Positions 1 through 8,174 are shown, numbered from the stretch's first letter. The stretch is 10,037 bases of DNA from Oehlia diaphana (GCA_003833135.1 QZLH01000219.1:92164-102200), one strand, 5' to 3'. Numbers and translations are program-made. Notes: generated by a model not told the origin, from the letters alone.

Positions 1-89
1 CCCTAAGTAAACTTGCAGAGCAGGCCGAATACACTTATTTAATGATTTTCAAGTTCACTTTAATTTTAGTTTATAAAATATTTATCAAA

Positions 90-384
90 TTATAATAATT
101 TTAAATCACGTGATTCTACCCGCTTTAACGGACCCCCTAATTTGGAATAGACGAGCTGATTACAAGAATAGCATATTCCTATATTTATTCCGAACCAAAC
201 ATTACACTGATATAATAAATATGTTTGTTTTCTTGCAATAAGATATCTCTTATTATAATCAGTTAAAAGATGATTTTTTCTATATACCATTAATGTGTCC
301 CAAATTCGATCTTTCCAATCTGATGGAGTCTCATTCTCACGCATTCTAGGAAGATCATAGTTAACATGCGAATCAGTTATACTT
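90..384 (-). CDS. probable 3'-terminal exon of an unrecognised gene
   Basis: An open frame of 84 codons from the Met at 344 to the stop at 90 extends upstream without a stop for another 13 codons (to about 384), where a candidate splice acceptor (TTCTAAAG) sits. The Met at 344 is therefore probably internal and the segment a last exon. The product is rich in Trp, Tyr and Arg: the motif PSDWKDRIWDTLM lies near the start, a basic stretch with YNKRYLIARKQTY follows, then two Cys in NVWFGINIGICYSCNQ, ending in a short basic tail. The composition looks like real protein rather than noise, but I cannot name the family. No convincing upstream exon was found, so this may be an orphan fragment. Role unknown. 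Confidence 0.35.
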
Positions 385-528
385 TAGAATATACCATATT
401 TACTATTTAACGATTTATAGAGTTTACACAGCGATTTTTATTAATTTATACTATAGTATTATCAGATTCAAATTTATACAGATTTTGAATAATAATTCAT
501 ATATGTAAAACTTTACTATAAATTCTCA

Positions 529-1310
529 ATGCGATTTAAAGAGTATGGTGGATTTTGTCTTTCTGATAATTATATTAATAACATAACTCCTTTAAAGTAG
601 CGTTGCTCTAAAGGCCATGAGTAGAATGCCTGTCTCTTAATACTTAGTATCCATGCTTCATACTATGTAAGTCGTAGTATAGCTAAACATACTCTTGAAA
701 ATGCTAGAAAAATTGCACATAGTAGAAATAGAAAATGGCTTTCCGAAAAATATATCAATTGCATGACAGCTTTACTGTGGCATTATTTTAAAGGTCATAA
801 ATAGAATGCACCACTTAGTAATATTACAAATGCAAATTCATGGTGTCCTCATTGTTCTGGATGATATACTTGTGATATTGATCAAGCCAAGCAAATTGCA
901 TTTAGCTGAAATGGTGTCTCTCTACCTCATATTTTAAGATCTATTATGGAAATATGTTAAAGGACATATATGGCATGCAACGCTTAATGCTATTAAAGAT
1001 CAAAATACCTGGTGTTCATTCTGCCCTAAATATAAAAGAGAAAAATTATATTGTGAAATTTTAACTGAATATCTTGGCTCTCCTTCACTAACCCGCAGGT
1101 CTGAATTCTTAAAAACACAAGAACATTTGAATGGACTAGAACTTGATATACTTTATCCACAGTATGGCTTTGCAATCAAAGTACAAGCCACAAGGTATAC
1201 AATATGAAAAATATCATGAATTCTTTCATAAAGGCTAATAATAATTTATCAAATAATAAACACAGGATCAACTCAAGAGAGAACTATGTGAAGAGAATCA
1301 GTCTCATTGA
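529..1310 (+). pseudogene. decayed zinc-ribbon repeat / endonuclease-like protein
   Basis: Translation gives three recognisable units of the DUF4379-type probable zinc-ribbon (treble-clef) repeat, whose signature is LxWxCxxGHxW followed by CPxC. Repeat 1 (541-660) reads GGFCLS, then LK-stop-RCSKGHE-stop-NA. Repeat 2 (736-858) reads KWLSEKYIN, LLWHYFKGHK-stop-NA and SWCPHC. Repeat 3 (947-1027, shifted frame) reads WKYVKGHIWHA and TWCSFC. A C-terminal domain (1040-1300) has GLELDILYPQYGFAIKVQ followed, after a +1 shift at about 1190, by QYEKYHEFFHKG and QDQLKRELCEEN. This matches the LD...E-x-Q core of restriction-endonuclease-like proteins that often follow such ribbons; the expected Glu of the AIEVQ motif is Lys here. 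Stops lie at 598, 622, 802, 862, 907, 1236-1244, 1254 and 1257. The gene is certainly broken. An intact relative would be expected to bind DNA through the ribbons and possibly cut it. Confidence 0.85.
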
Positions 1311-1851
1311 ATAAAGATAAAACTTTAAATACTTGTGTTTCATTATTTTTTCAATATAATAGTTTCATTGTTCAGCCCAGTCAAAATGAATCGCGTGCAA
1401 AAATATGTGAGTTAGTACACAATTTGGCGTTCATATAACTAGGAAATGGAAGTCCAGAATGAAATAATTCAATTCTTGTATTCTTGTCTATCAATGTAAC
1501 ACAAAATTTTAGTGATGACAAACAAACTTCTCTGTGTGACATGGTTACATTTAACATTAACAAACGTATTATAGTCCTTCGCTTCAGACAATAAATATGG
1601 CTATGTGCATATAAACCTTATTATTCTAATGTGTTACATACTGTATAAGGTAAACAGCAAAAAATAATCAAAATACAATGCAAATTTTGTCTGACACATA
1701 CATTATAATGATATTATCGTGAATATTGCTTTATTGCATGATTATATGAAAATGAAATACATACGTACAGTGCACAGGTAAATAGTAAATATTATAAGTA
1801 ATTACAATAGCATAAAAGCATAACAATACTGTTAAGTTCAATATTTGCCAC
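1311..1851. other. intergenic, no supported gene
   Basis: This AT-rich stretch of 541 bases lies between the zinc-ribbon relic and the 3' end of the 13-exon minus-strand gene. It would hold the 3' untranslated region and terminator of the latter. A 60-codon open frame exists on the minus strand (1381-1563), but I could not tie it to any family or splice sites. I see no RNA gene, tandem repeat or inverted repeat. Confidence 0.5.
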
Positions 1852-4758
1852 CTAAGCTCTAACTACATGAATTTTCCTAGGAGACGAATTGGATTTTTGG
1901 CAATATGAATGGTAGAAAGATGATTGAATTGGAGAAGATGATTGAGTTAATGATTGAAGTGAATTTACAATACGAACAGAAGATTTAATCCTTTCCTACA
2001 TGAATGAAAATAATGAGATTACACTACAAAGTAATTTTTTGAAGATTATGAAGTAAGGTTCTTACCAGCAATCGATAGAAAGTAAAAATTACATTGATGA
2101 TAGTTAGAAAGTTAGAATTTTCTGTAGGAAGTAACATTCTTGATAACAAGTAAAACCCATCATATACTAGATCCATTAAGAAAATCTTAATTTCATTTCC
2201 TGTTGGATTTATATCATTTATATCTAATTAACTTGATAGTTAAACATAAGTAAAGTTATAATAGTGATTGATAACTTATCCAAAATCATTATTCCGTACG
2301 TTTTTAGACCGGGAGCATAATCATATCGGTTAATTATTAAATTTAATGAACCCTTCATGAATTCTGATAATTTGACTATACTTTTATTTGGATTTGTATG
2401 ATGAGGTGGTTTGATCTCGCCAAATAGAAATTTAACGTTTATATCGTCAATTTTTGATAGAACCCAAAAATTGGACTTTCGTCCGTGATTGCTTCCGTCT
2501 AAGATTCTTCTTTCCTTTGAACTTATAGACTCGCTGTTCGCCCTTTATTTCAATAACAAATTGTAAGTATATAGCAATATAATATATTGTAATAATTTTA
2601 ATTACATGAAACTTACCATACCAGCGTGAAATCGGTCTTGTTGAATAACTCTTCCAAGATTAAGTGACAATATCTATGTACAAATGTGTCCTCATCTAGC
2701 TCTTTATTTTCGTTAAAGCTAATTGAAGAAAGATACATAAAACTGAAAGCAAAAAGACATAAATATTATTAACAAATACACGAACATGCTCTATAATTTT
2801 AGAACTTACAAGTTTCTCAAAATTATTTGAGTACAATCAAATATATCCTTTTCTTCATCTGTTTCTAAATTACCTCTTCTCATCCAGTTTTCACACCATC
2901 TTGTGTTCGTTAACTGCTTGTCATTTATGATCTAAATCATAAATAGGACAAATTAATACTTTTGCTGATTACTAGCATCATCTGAAAGGACTTACCATAT
3001 TATATTCAATTACTATTGTTTGAACAACTATCAGTAACATTATTAGAACTAATGGTCTTGGGTGAATTGTCTTCTATAATTTTTCTGAACATAATAGAAA
3101 TTCTGGCTTGATCTCATCACAGAACATGATTGATGACAAGCATCTGCAGGTATATACAAAAATTAGATATTTAAACTGATTCTATTTGCACAATAAATAC
3201 TTACAATATCCGTTCTATGTCTTTCAAATATGAAAACATTGGATTTGTTTCTAATTGTTTGATCGATGTTAATTGGAAATTACAAAAATCCAAAGAGACA
3301 TTGTGACCATCTGCCACTATATATAGGCAAGAAAAGATTATTACTATATCAGAAAAAGTGACTATAAATTTATAATACTTCTCGATATTTACATCATTTG
3401 TAAAAGCATCATTTATATCAATACGGTTTATGGCATGTTGCCATGATAGAATTGTCTTAAACTATAATTAGAAATCGAGTTAATCAATAAAAGGATTATA
3501 TTAAGGACGTTTTATGAATAAAGATTCTTTACTTAATAATTGACAATACTGATTAATAATAACCTTATTATTGTCCCTTGATCCCTCTTCATTCTTTGTG
3601 ATGAAAGGATTTTCATCTTCGTCTTCATGAATCCCCGTATCCGACACGTCATGGCCGTTTGACTTTGAAGAGCAATGCAGATTAGAAACGAAACTTATAC
3701 ACATCATACAGATAAAAAAACGAAAAAAAAATTACTGATGCTTCGGCGTCAAAAGAATTATCCACACTTTTATAGGATGGAGGGGGAGAACGACCGCGAA
3801 GGTTGGGGGCAGGTGTGATGATTGGTGAAGCTTCTTCAGATGGTCGTTTTTTGGGATTTTTGGGATCTTCCAATGCCGACTTTAATAGTGGAAAAAAAAT
3901 TAGAAATCTTTGACAAGTTTCATAGCGAGACTAAAATACTCACAGTCTCTTGCTTTTTTCTCTTTTGAATTTTCCTTTGCTCCGTCTCGATGTTGAAGTC
4001 GTCAATTGCGTCATCCGCTTCGTTAGCCCGAGCGGAACCAAGAACCTTTAATGCATCCAGTCTCGATTCCTTCTTGAAAATGATCTAGGGAGATAACAGG
4101 TTAACAAGAATATATCAAAGGTTAAAAACAATAAAACTTACCCGTTCTCTTGCCACTTTTTTATCGAGATTAATGTTTTCCCAGAATTCCTTTATCCCAT
4201 GTGTTTCATCCTTACAAAAAAAGAATGGAAAGTTAAATTTTGGCGAGTATGAATAGAAGATTTATAATTACAATTACAATTACAATTACGAACTAGGAAC
4301 GGCACCCATCACCCGGGTAGGAACGGCACCCCCCGAGCTGTTCGAAACGGGATATTACATTGTAGGAACGGCACCCCATACCTCGGAGTAGGAACGGCAC
4401 CCCTCCAAGGCTATGCAACTCCTGTTTAAGAAAATGGAAATTAATTACCTTCTGTAATAGTGAAGTCGCAACTCTAACTTGCTCATTATCTCGTTTCTCA
4501 GACATAATTCTTTTTAGAACATTACAATATCGCTTTCGCAAAGCGGAGTTCTCAGAAAGTGACACATCTTGATCAGTAGACATAAATACTGGTTTTAACG
4601 TTTCTAAAAAACTCAGATATGACCAATCTGACGGAGGAGTATCATTGAAATACGAATCGTAGAACTCATCTGAAAATTACAATCAATTAATACTGCTAGA
4701 AAAAAGTGTAAATGTGATCCACTTATTTACCTAAATGTGATTTCATTAAAACCGACAT
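1852..4758 (-). CDS. 13-exon gene with PD-(D/E)XK nuclease-like C-terminal domain, probably decaying
   Basis: Exons, 5' to 3' on the minus strand: 4758-4731, 4669-4449, 4210-4142, 4084-3944, 3879-3736, 3662-3564, 3461-3205, 3143-2996, 2931-2810, 2742-2617, 2542-2280, 2199-2066, 1995-1852. They join in frame to 631 codons. The start is the Met at 4758 (MSVLMKSHL); the first 61-nt intron then leads to DEFYDSYFND. Residues 1-106 are helical and charged. Residues 107-234 are basic then acidic and Pro/Ser-rich, with a KKRKK-like patch that may be a nuclear signal. Residues 235-320 form a folded Trp/Asp-rich block. Residues 370-583 resemble the PD-(D/E)XK fold: YCHLILEELF, then HGRKSNF, then FLFGEIK at 490-496. 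A Ser/Gln-rich tail ends in KIHVVRA. Oddities: TAG at codon 343 (3076-3074), donor AT instead of GT after exon 11, and a 238-nt intron 2. The exon 6 donor (GTTATT) is the weakest junction. I infer a member of a multi-copy lineage family; nuclease activity is unproven. Confidence 0.72.
2200..2279 (-). other. intron 11 with non-canonical AT donor
   Basis: Exon 11 must end at 2280 (TTG-G) to rejoin the frame of exon 12 as GGA-AAT-GAA after the acceptor CCAACAG. The intron then begins ATAAGTT, one base from GTAAGT, and ends AG. No GT nearby keeps the downstream frame. Either the donor has mutated G to A, or this is a rare AT-AG intron. Length 80 nt, like its neighbours. Confidence 0.55.
2410..2475 (-). 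other. nuclease-like core motif: SN (expected PD) ... GEIK
   Basis: Inside exon 11, codons 475-476 (2475-2470) are Ser-Asn following HGRK, and codons 493-496 (2421-2410) are Gly-Glu-Ile-Lys on a strand ending in FLF. In PD-(D/E)XK nucleases the first motif carries the metal-binding Asp, and the second E-x-K supplies Glu and Lys. TCC-AAT is two single C-to-T/G-to-A changes from a Pro-Asp pair, so this copy may have lost its catalytic Asp. The fold assignment is inference from motif order and spacing. Confidence 0.5.
3074..3076 (-). other. in-frame TAG in exon 8 of the 13-exon gene
   Basis: Exon 8 (3143-2996) joins exon 7 through a clean 61-nt intron (TT|A, phase 2) and exon 9 in phase 0. In that single frame codon 343 is TAG, between SEKL and KTIHPRPL. 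Frames on both sides are otherwise open. TAG is one G-to-A change from TGG (Trp). It would truncate the product before the nuclease-like domain unless it is read through, spliced out or a sequencing error. Confidence 0.6.
4266..4289 (+). repeat. AATTAC microsatellite, four units
   Basis: Four perfect tandem copies of AATTAC. They abut the left edge of the GC-rich repeat array, separated by only four bases, and lie within intron 2. Confidence 0.9.
4294..4402 (+). repeat. GC-rich dispersed repeat array, four copies of TAGGAACGGCACCC
   Basis: The 14-mer TAGGAACGGCACCC starts at 4294, 4318, 4363 and 4389. Starts are 24, 45 and 26 bases apart, so the copies share a core but have unequal, unrelated spacers. 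The spacers also contain palindromes (CCCGGG, TTCGAA). The GC content is far above the flanking AT-rich intron, which suggests an inserted element. If not spliced, the minus strand reads GCRSY-type repeats until a stop at 4293. Confidence 0.9.
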
Positions 4759-5095
4759 AACGAAAGAGTCTTTGTAAATCGTGAAAGAGTAAGTACAGAA
4801 GTAGTAACACGAACGCGAAATTTTTTTTATTCTCACACGATATACTGCGCCAGATTTCGTGACATGTGATTGAGTCAAGATAATCATTTAATTTAATCAT
4901 GATTTACATTTACATTTGCAAAACGCACACATTTTAAAAATCAATCAAAACATTCTTTATTGCAAAGTAATACATGAGAAAGGGCCGGCTGGCTATGTAA
5001 AAAAAAATGAAAATAATAAAAGATATTGGAGTAGATCTCGTTTAAAGGGAGGAATCATGCCGGCCCCTGGACCATAATATGGCGGTTCCTTCTCA
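4759..5095. promoter_or_regulatory. intergenic spacer between two minus-strand genes
   Basis: These 337 bases must contain the 3' end of the membrane/helix-turn-helix gene and the promoter of the 13-exon gene. Poly-A/T tracts occur at 4820-4830 and 5000-5008. An 8-bp inverted repeat is listed separately. I cannot identify a TATA box or transcription start with confidence. Confidence 0.35.
4982..5066. repeat. 8-bp inverted repeat GGGCCGGC ... GCCGGCCC
   Basis: GGGCCGGC at 4982-4989 is matched by its exact reverse complement at 5059-5066. The intervening 69 bases are AT-rich with no open frame. The GC-rich arms stand out locally and could be the ends of a very small non-autonomous insertion, or a paired structure in the 3' untranslated region of the gene at 5096-5974. 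Confidence 0.5.
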
Positions 5096-5974
5096 CTACT
5101 CCGCATTATTATTGAAACTAGCTACCCATGCGTTTATCTGATTAATTATGTTAACATTACTACCACTAAGACCATTATAAAAACTTTTGACTGTTGAAAT
5201 CTTAATATTTCCTCCAAGACTATGAATATCAACTACTACCGAGAAGCACATCTCATCAAAAGTATAATTCCTCGCCTTCATAAGTCGATCAAAGTGTTGT
5301 TTAAAGCAAATTTTAATGTCTGAAGTAATATCTAAAATTCCAGATAAATTGGAACTTCCAGAAGAAGAGCTTGGAGACGAATTACTTGAAGAGCCTCGCG
5401 AATTAGTTTCAGATTCATTGGTCGAATTAGCTTTAGATTCATTGGACACACTTTGTTGGTCAAAATTGGATCTTTGAACTACTGCATAATGTTGATTTAT
5501 TTTGTTTTGGAGATTTTCGATAATAACATTAATTCTGCTAAATTCATTACGGCAGGCTTCTTAACTTTCGTAGTTATGTTATTAGCCCATTGAAAAAATT
5601 TTCTGCGCCTCACTAGTGAAGTCATCATCACGTGCCTTGATCTTTTCAGCTTCCGCAGTAAGTTTACCATCAATTTCGGCATAAATTTTACTGATTTCCG
5701 CAATAAATATGGATTTAAAATGGGAAATACTTGTGTCAACTTTTGCGGTGAGCTTATCGTCAAATTCAGTAAAGGTCTTTTCTATTTCCGGTATATCAAG
5801 ATAATTGACAATTTTGATGGCACGTACATAGAGTTCATCAGAGACTTTCTGTTTGATATTTGATCATATAGTGGTGATCCCCATGAATAACACTGGACCA
5901 ACAAGTAAAAAAACAGCAGATAAGGCCAAAAATGGCATACTTCCAGAAGAGTTGAGCAATGTCAAACTGGACAT
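5096..5974 (-). pseudogene. membrane-anchored helix-turn-helix-like protein, interrupted by stops
   Basis: One frame runs 293 codons from the Met at 5974 to TAG at 5098-5096. Residues 13-36 are a strongly hydrophobic segment (PFLALSAVFLLVGPVLFMG) that should be a signal anchor. Residues 38-135 are helical and charged, with repeated KLTAxxxx and AEI heptad-like spacing. Residues 176-215 form a Ser/Asn-rich linker. Residues about 223-285 are a compact helical domain (HFDRLMKARNYTFDEM ... ISTVKSFYNG ... INQINAWV) with the spacing of a Cro/C1-type helix-turn-helix. Internal stops are TGA at 5866-5864 and TAA at 5584, 5581 and 5563. The three TAAs would be removed in frame by a 54-nt intron (5613-5560: GTGAGG donor, CTAAT branch, TTAAG acceptor). 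The TGA has no equally good explanation. The last 117 codons (5449-5096) are intact. Confidence 0.6.
5560..5613 (-). other. candidate 54-nt intron in the membrane/HTH gene
   Basis: The segment begins GTGAGGCG, holds GGGCTAATAAC as a possible branch site, and ends GTTAAG. Removing it deletes three clustered in-frame TAA codons and keeps the frame (ACT-A|AA-GCC). It is slightly shorter than the introns of the neighbouring gene (57-102 nt). The alternative is two compensating frameshifts at the same place. Confidence 0.4.
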
Positions 5975-6650
5975 GATTAGGCGTAGTAATTTTAAGAGAT
6001 TTTATTGGTGGATCAAGTTTTTTTAGATATTAATGATTGATTTTTTAATATGCAATCTCTTGCGTAAATGCGTTGGAAAAAAAGGTTTATTTTATACTGT
6101 TTGATTACTATGCGTGAAAAGAGAATTTAACCTGATTTAATAAAAATTACATGTATTTGTCATAACTATATTTTTCATAATTATATTTTTTCAGTTAAAG
6201 TAATTATAACAGCCTGGATCCTGTCTAATAATAACAAATGTTCCTCCCTGAATTTAAAGCACATTTAACAATAGTGCTTAAAATAAAATTCAACAAATTG
6301 TGGTTTTATGACAACTTGATATAATACTAATGGAGCAATGCTATGTCTCAAAAATTTCCATTTATTTTTAAGACCTCTTACAAAACAGAAAATCGCGTGT
6401 GGTGTATCTTTGTTTGAGTTCACAGCCCCTCCTTAAATAGGAAGTTTGTTATGTATTATTACTCTATCTCTATTTCAATTGTAATCACAAAAAATTGGAA
6501 TATTGGTTCATCATGGATCGAGATCTGTAGATGACGAATTGCACATGTATCAGTAATTCCAATTCAAAAACGGATTAATATGTAATTAACCTATATATAT
6601 ATATAATTTTAATGCGCCAATGTTAATAATACTAGTAATGTAATAAAAAT
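5975..6650. other. intergenic, no supported gene
   Basis: These 676 AT-rich bases separate the membrane/HTH gene from the SAM-like relic and should include the promoter of the former. On the minus strand, about 6560-6465, a short open run (CAIRHLQISIHDEP) follows a possible CTACAG acceptor, but I could not connect it to anything. A TA microsatellite is listed separately. Confidence 0.4.
6592..6605. repeat. (TA)7 microsatellite
   Basis: Seven perfect TA dinucleotides in AT-rich intergenic DNA, just downstream (minus strand) of the SAM-like relic. Confidence 0.9.
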
Positions 6651-7089
6651 CTACTGTTTATCAGCGTCAAGTGTAAGAGGATCATGCCAATTTCTATATT
6701 CATTTCGTTCTATCATCTTGATCTGTGTAATACAAGTCAGGGCTGATTAATTCATGTTGTGTAATAAAAAATATGCTAGAATCTTCAAGTAAAAATTATA
6801 CCAGAACTTTCTGTAGAGTGTATGATGAATACAACACAAAAATAATTCATTTCTGGGTTTATTAATAGATCTTTTATGATTGCTACAGTGGCGTAGTCAT
6901 ATCACATGCCCATATCTGCAAATGACGTGAGTCATGAAGTTTCGTAAAAAAGTTATTGTCAAGTTTCAAGCCTTCGAATTTTAAATCACTTCTCAAAAAG
7001 CTGATAAGTCTTTCAGTTTTCCATCCTTTTATCATGTCAGCCCAGGAAGATATCCTGTTATTCCTGTTTTCCTAAATGCAAGAATCCAT
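6651..7089 (-). pseudogene. frameshifted relic with SAM-like N-terminal domain
   Basis: From the Met at 7089 the frame reads MDSCI, TAG (7074-7072), then 62 open codons to TAG at 6883. These include SSWADMIKGWKTERLISFLR and LKFEGLKLDNNFFTKLHD, a pattern of short helices with W-x-T-E-x-L-I-x-F-L-R typical of SAM-like domains common in this fungal lineage. Further protein-like runs follow in other frames: YDYATVAIIKDLLINPEM to IIFT (6901-6788), LEDSSIFFITQHELISPDL to DRTK (6789-6703), and MIERNEYRNWHDPLTL ending at 6651 (6716-6651). Overlapping consecutive frames on one strand indicate a single gene broken by several frameshifts. The in-frame TAG could instead be a splice acceptor (CATTTAG|GAAAAC) preceding an exon. 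The intact ancestor may have been a multi-domain adaptor; its function is not known. Confidence 0.5.
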
Positions 7090-7116
7090 AGTGAGAAAAG
7101 GTTATGCCTTACGGTA

Positions 7117-7661
7117 TCTAGTCTGATGATCTTTCTGAGTCCAGTCACGTCAATTTTTAGCACAGTCATGTGAATTTGGGTCTGGATCATTAGACCACAC
7201 GGTCTAGTGATTCGCTTAAAATTACTTAGGTCCGATTAATTAATTATAAAGCTTGATCATAATTTTTTTTTTCGCTATTCACTTTATAATGAGTTATCAT
7301 ATAAATTTTTTTTTCTTAGTTTAGTAGATGATATAATACACTGTATATAAATTGCTAAGAACCTTTTGTTTCAATAAATTAAGATGCAATCAATTTTTGT
7401 TATAGTTTTTAAACATTTTATTGTATAAAAAAATGTTTATTTAAATTTACAATTAATAAAAAAATAAAAAATAAAATGTAGATCGGTCATATAGATTTAG
7501 ATCAGTCCAATTGAACAAATCACAGGACTCAGCACAGTTAATTCAGTCTGATAGTTGCGAAGTCTGATTAAAGTTTAAATTTGGTCTGCATCAAAATTCA
7601 TATGTCTGTACTAAAAATTGACATGACTGGACTCAGAAAGATCATTGGACCAGACTCAGTA
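7117..7661. mobile_element. non-coding element with long terminal inverted repeats (MITE-like)
   Basis: Left arm TGATCTTTCTGAGTCCAGTC (7127-7146) is matched in reverse complement by 7624-7643. Similarity continues inward as CAATTTTTAGCACAG / CAATTTTTAGTACAG, then ATGTGAATTT / ATATGAATTT, giving arms of about 65 bp with scattered transitions. The interior is extremely AT-rich with long T and A runs and no open frame. Outer ends read about AGTCTGATGATC and AGTCTGGTCCAATGATC. I could not define a target-site duplication. It sits about 30 bp upstream of the SAM-like relic. Confidence 0.75.
7185..7213. repeat. palindrome/hairpin inside the inverted-repeat element
   Basis: GATCATTAGACC, ACAC loop, GGTCTAGTGATTC: an 11-bp stem with one mismatch around a 4-nt loop, just inside the left arm. 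It could be a nested subterminal repeat or the end of an older element. Confidence 0.65.
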
Positions 7662-8155
7662 AAGACATACTCTTTTTTTTAGGAAAATTTTTGCAAAAGT
7701 TGGCTGAACTTCCACATATCCTTACATACTTTATATCCCCTTTTTCACACTAGATTCGAATAAATACTGATCAAAATCAAGGTGTTTTTCATTATTAGGT
7801 TTCTGATAGGCCATATAGACCTCCGAGTTTCTACCACTTATCATACTACATGACTAATACAGAACGGACTCATTTGCCAAGAGGTACCAATCATGCCATA
7901 TGCCTACCCAAATCCTATCTATTTCAATAGGACCCAAATTGTAATAGGCTCCCTACTCATCCTTCATCCATGCTTTAATAAAGTGGCAGATATTTATATA
8001 CGACCCCCCACCACTAAGCACAGAGGACTTTCAATAGTTGCAATGGACTTCGTCTAAAAACCCTTCTATACCACCATATTAGATACTAGATTTCACTCAA
8101 AGGCCACTACAGCCTGCGATTACCTAGTACTGATAGTATAGTTGTGAATCCTCAA

Positions 8156-8174
8156 GTGGTATAGTAGTGACCAC
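8156..8174 (+). other. hairpin GTGGT-9 nt-ACCAC in repeat copy 1
   Basis: A 5-bp stem GTGGT/ACCAC encloses the loop ATAGTAGTG. Copy 2 (9186-9204) has GTGGT/ACCAT with the same loop start. A paralogous hairpin with a different stem occurs 327 bases further on in the same unit. Confidence 0.55.

Larger units (their letters stand above)
4211..4448 (-). other. oversized intron 2 holding a repeat insertion
   Basis: The donor AAG|GTAATT at 4448 and acceptor TTTTTTTGTAAG at 4211 bound a 238-nt intron in phase 0. The other introns of the gene are 57-102 nt. The surplus is accounted for by the GC-rich 14-bp repeat array and the AATTAC microsatellite listed separately. Confidence 0.6.

Noticed and set aside
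1381..1563. 60-codon minus-strand open frame with Cys and Phe-rich product
   Set aside because: No recognisable motif, no convincing splice or regulatory context; length is within chance for this DNA, although the composition is not absurd.
3462..3532. Alternative exon 6 donor GTAAAG at 3532
   Set aside because: It has a better donor sequence, but joining it to the exon 7 acceptor gives an immediate stop; the weaker GTTATT at 3563 keeps the frame.
4294..4402. CRISPR-like array from the repeated 14-mer
   Set aside because: Repeats are too short, spacers unequal, and the setting is a eukaryotic intron.
4293..4448. C-terminal extension GCRSY repeats of the second exon of the 13-exon gene
   Set aside because: This is read-through into intron 2 and its repeat array; splicing at 4448/4211 restores a consistent frame with downstream exons.
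5497..5763. 88-codon minus-strand open frame, basic product
   Set aside because: It is the alternative frame of the charged helical region of the membrane/HTH gene, whose own frame gives a more protein-like sequence joined to the N- and C-terminal parts.
6465..6560. Short minus-strand run CAIRHLQISIHDEP after a CTACAG
   Set aside because: Too short to support, with no linked exon on either side.
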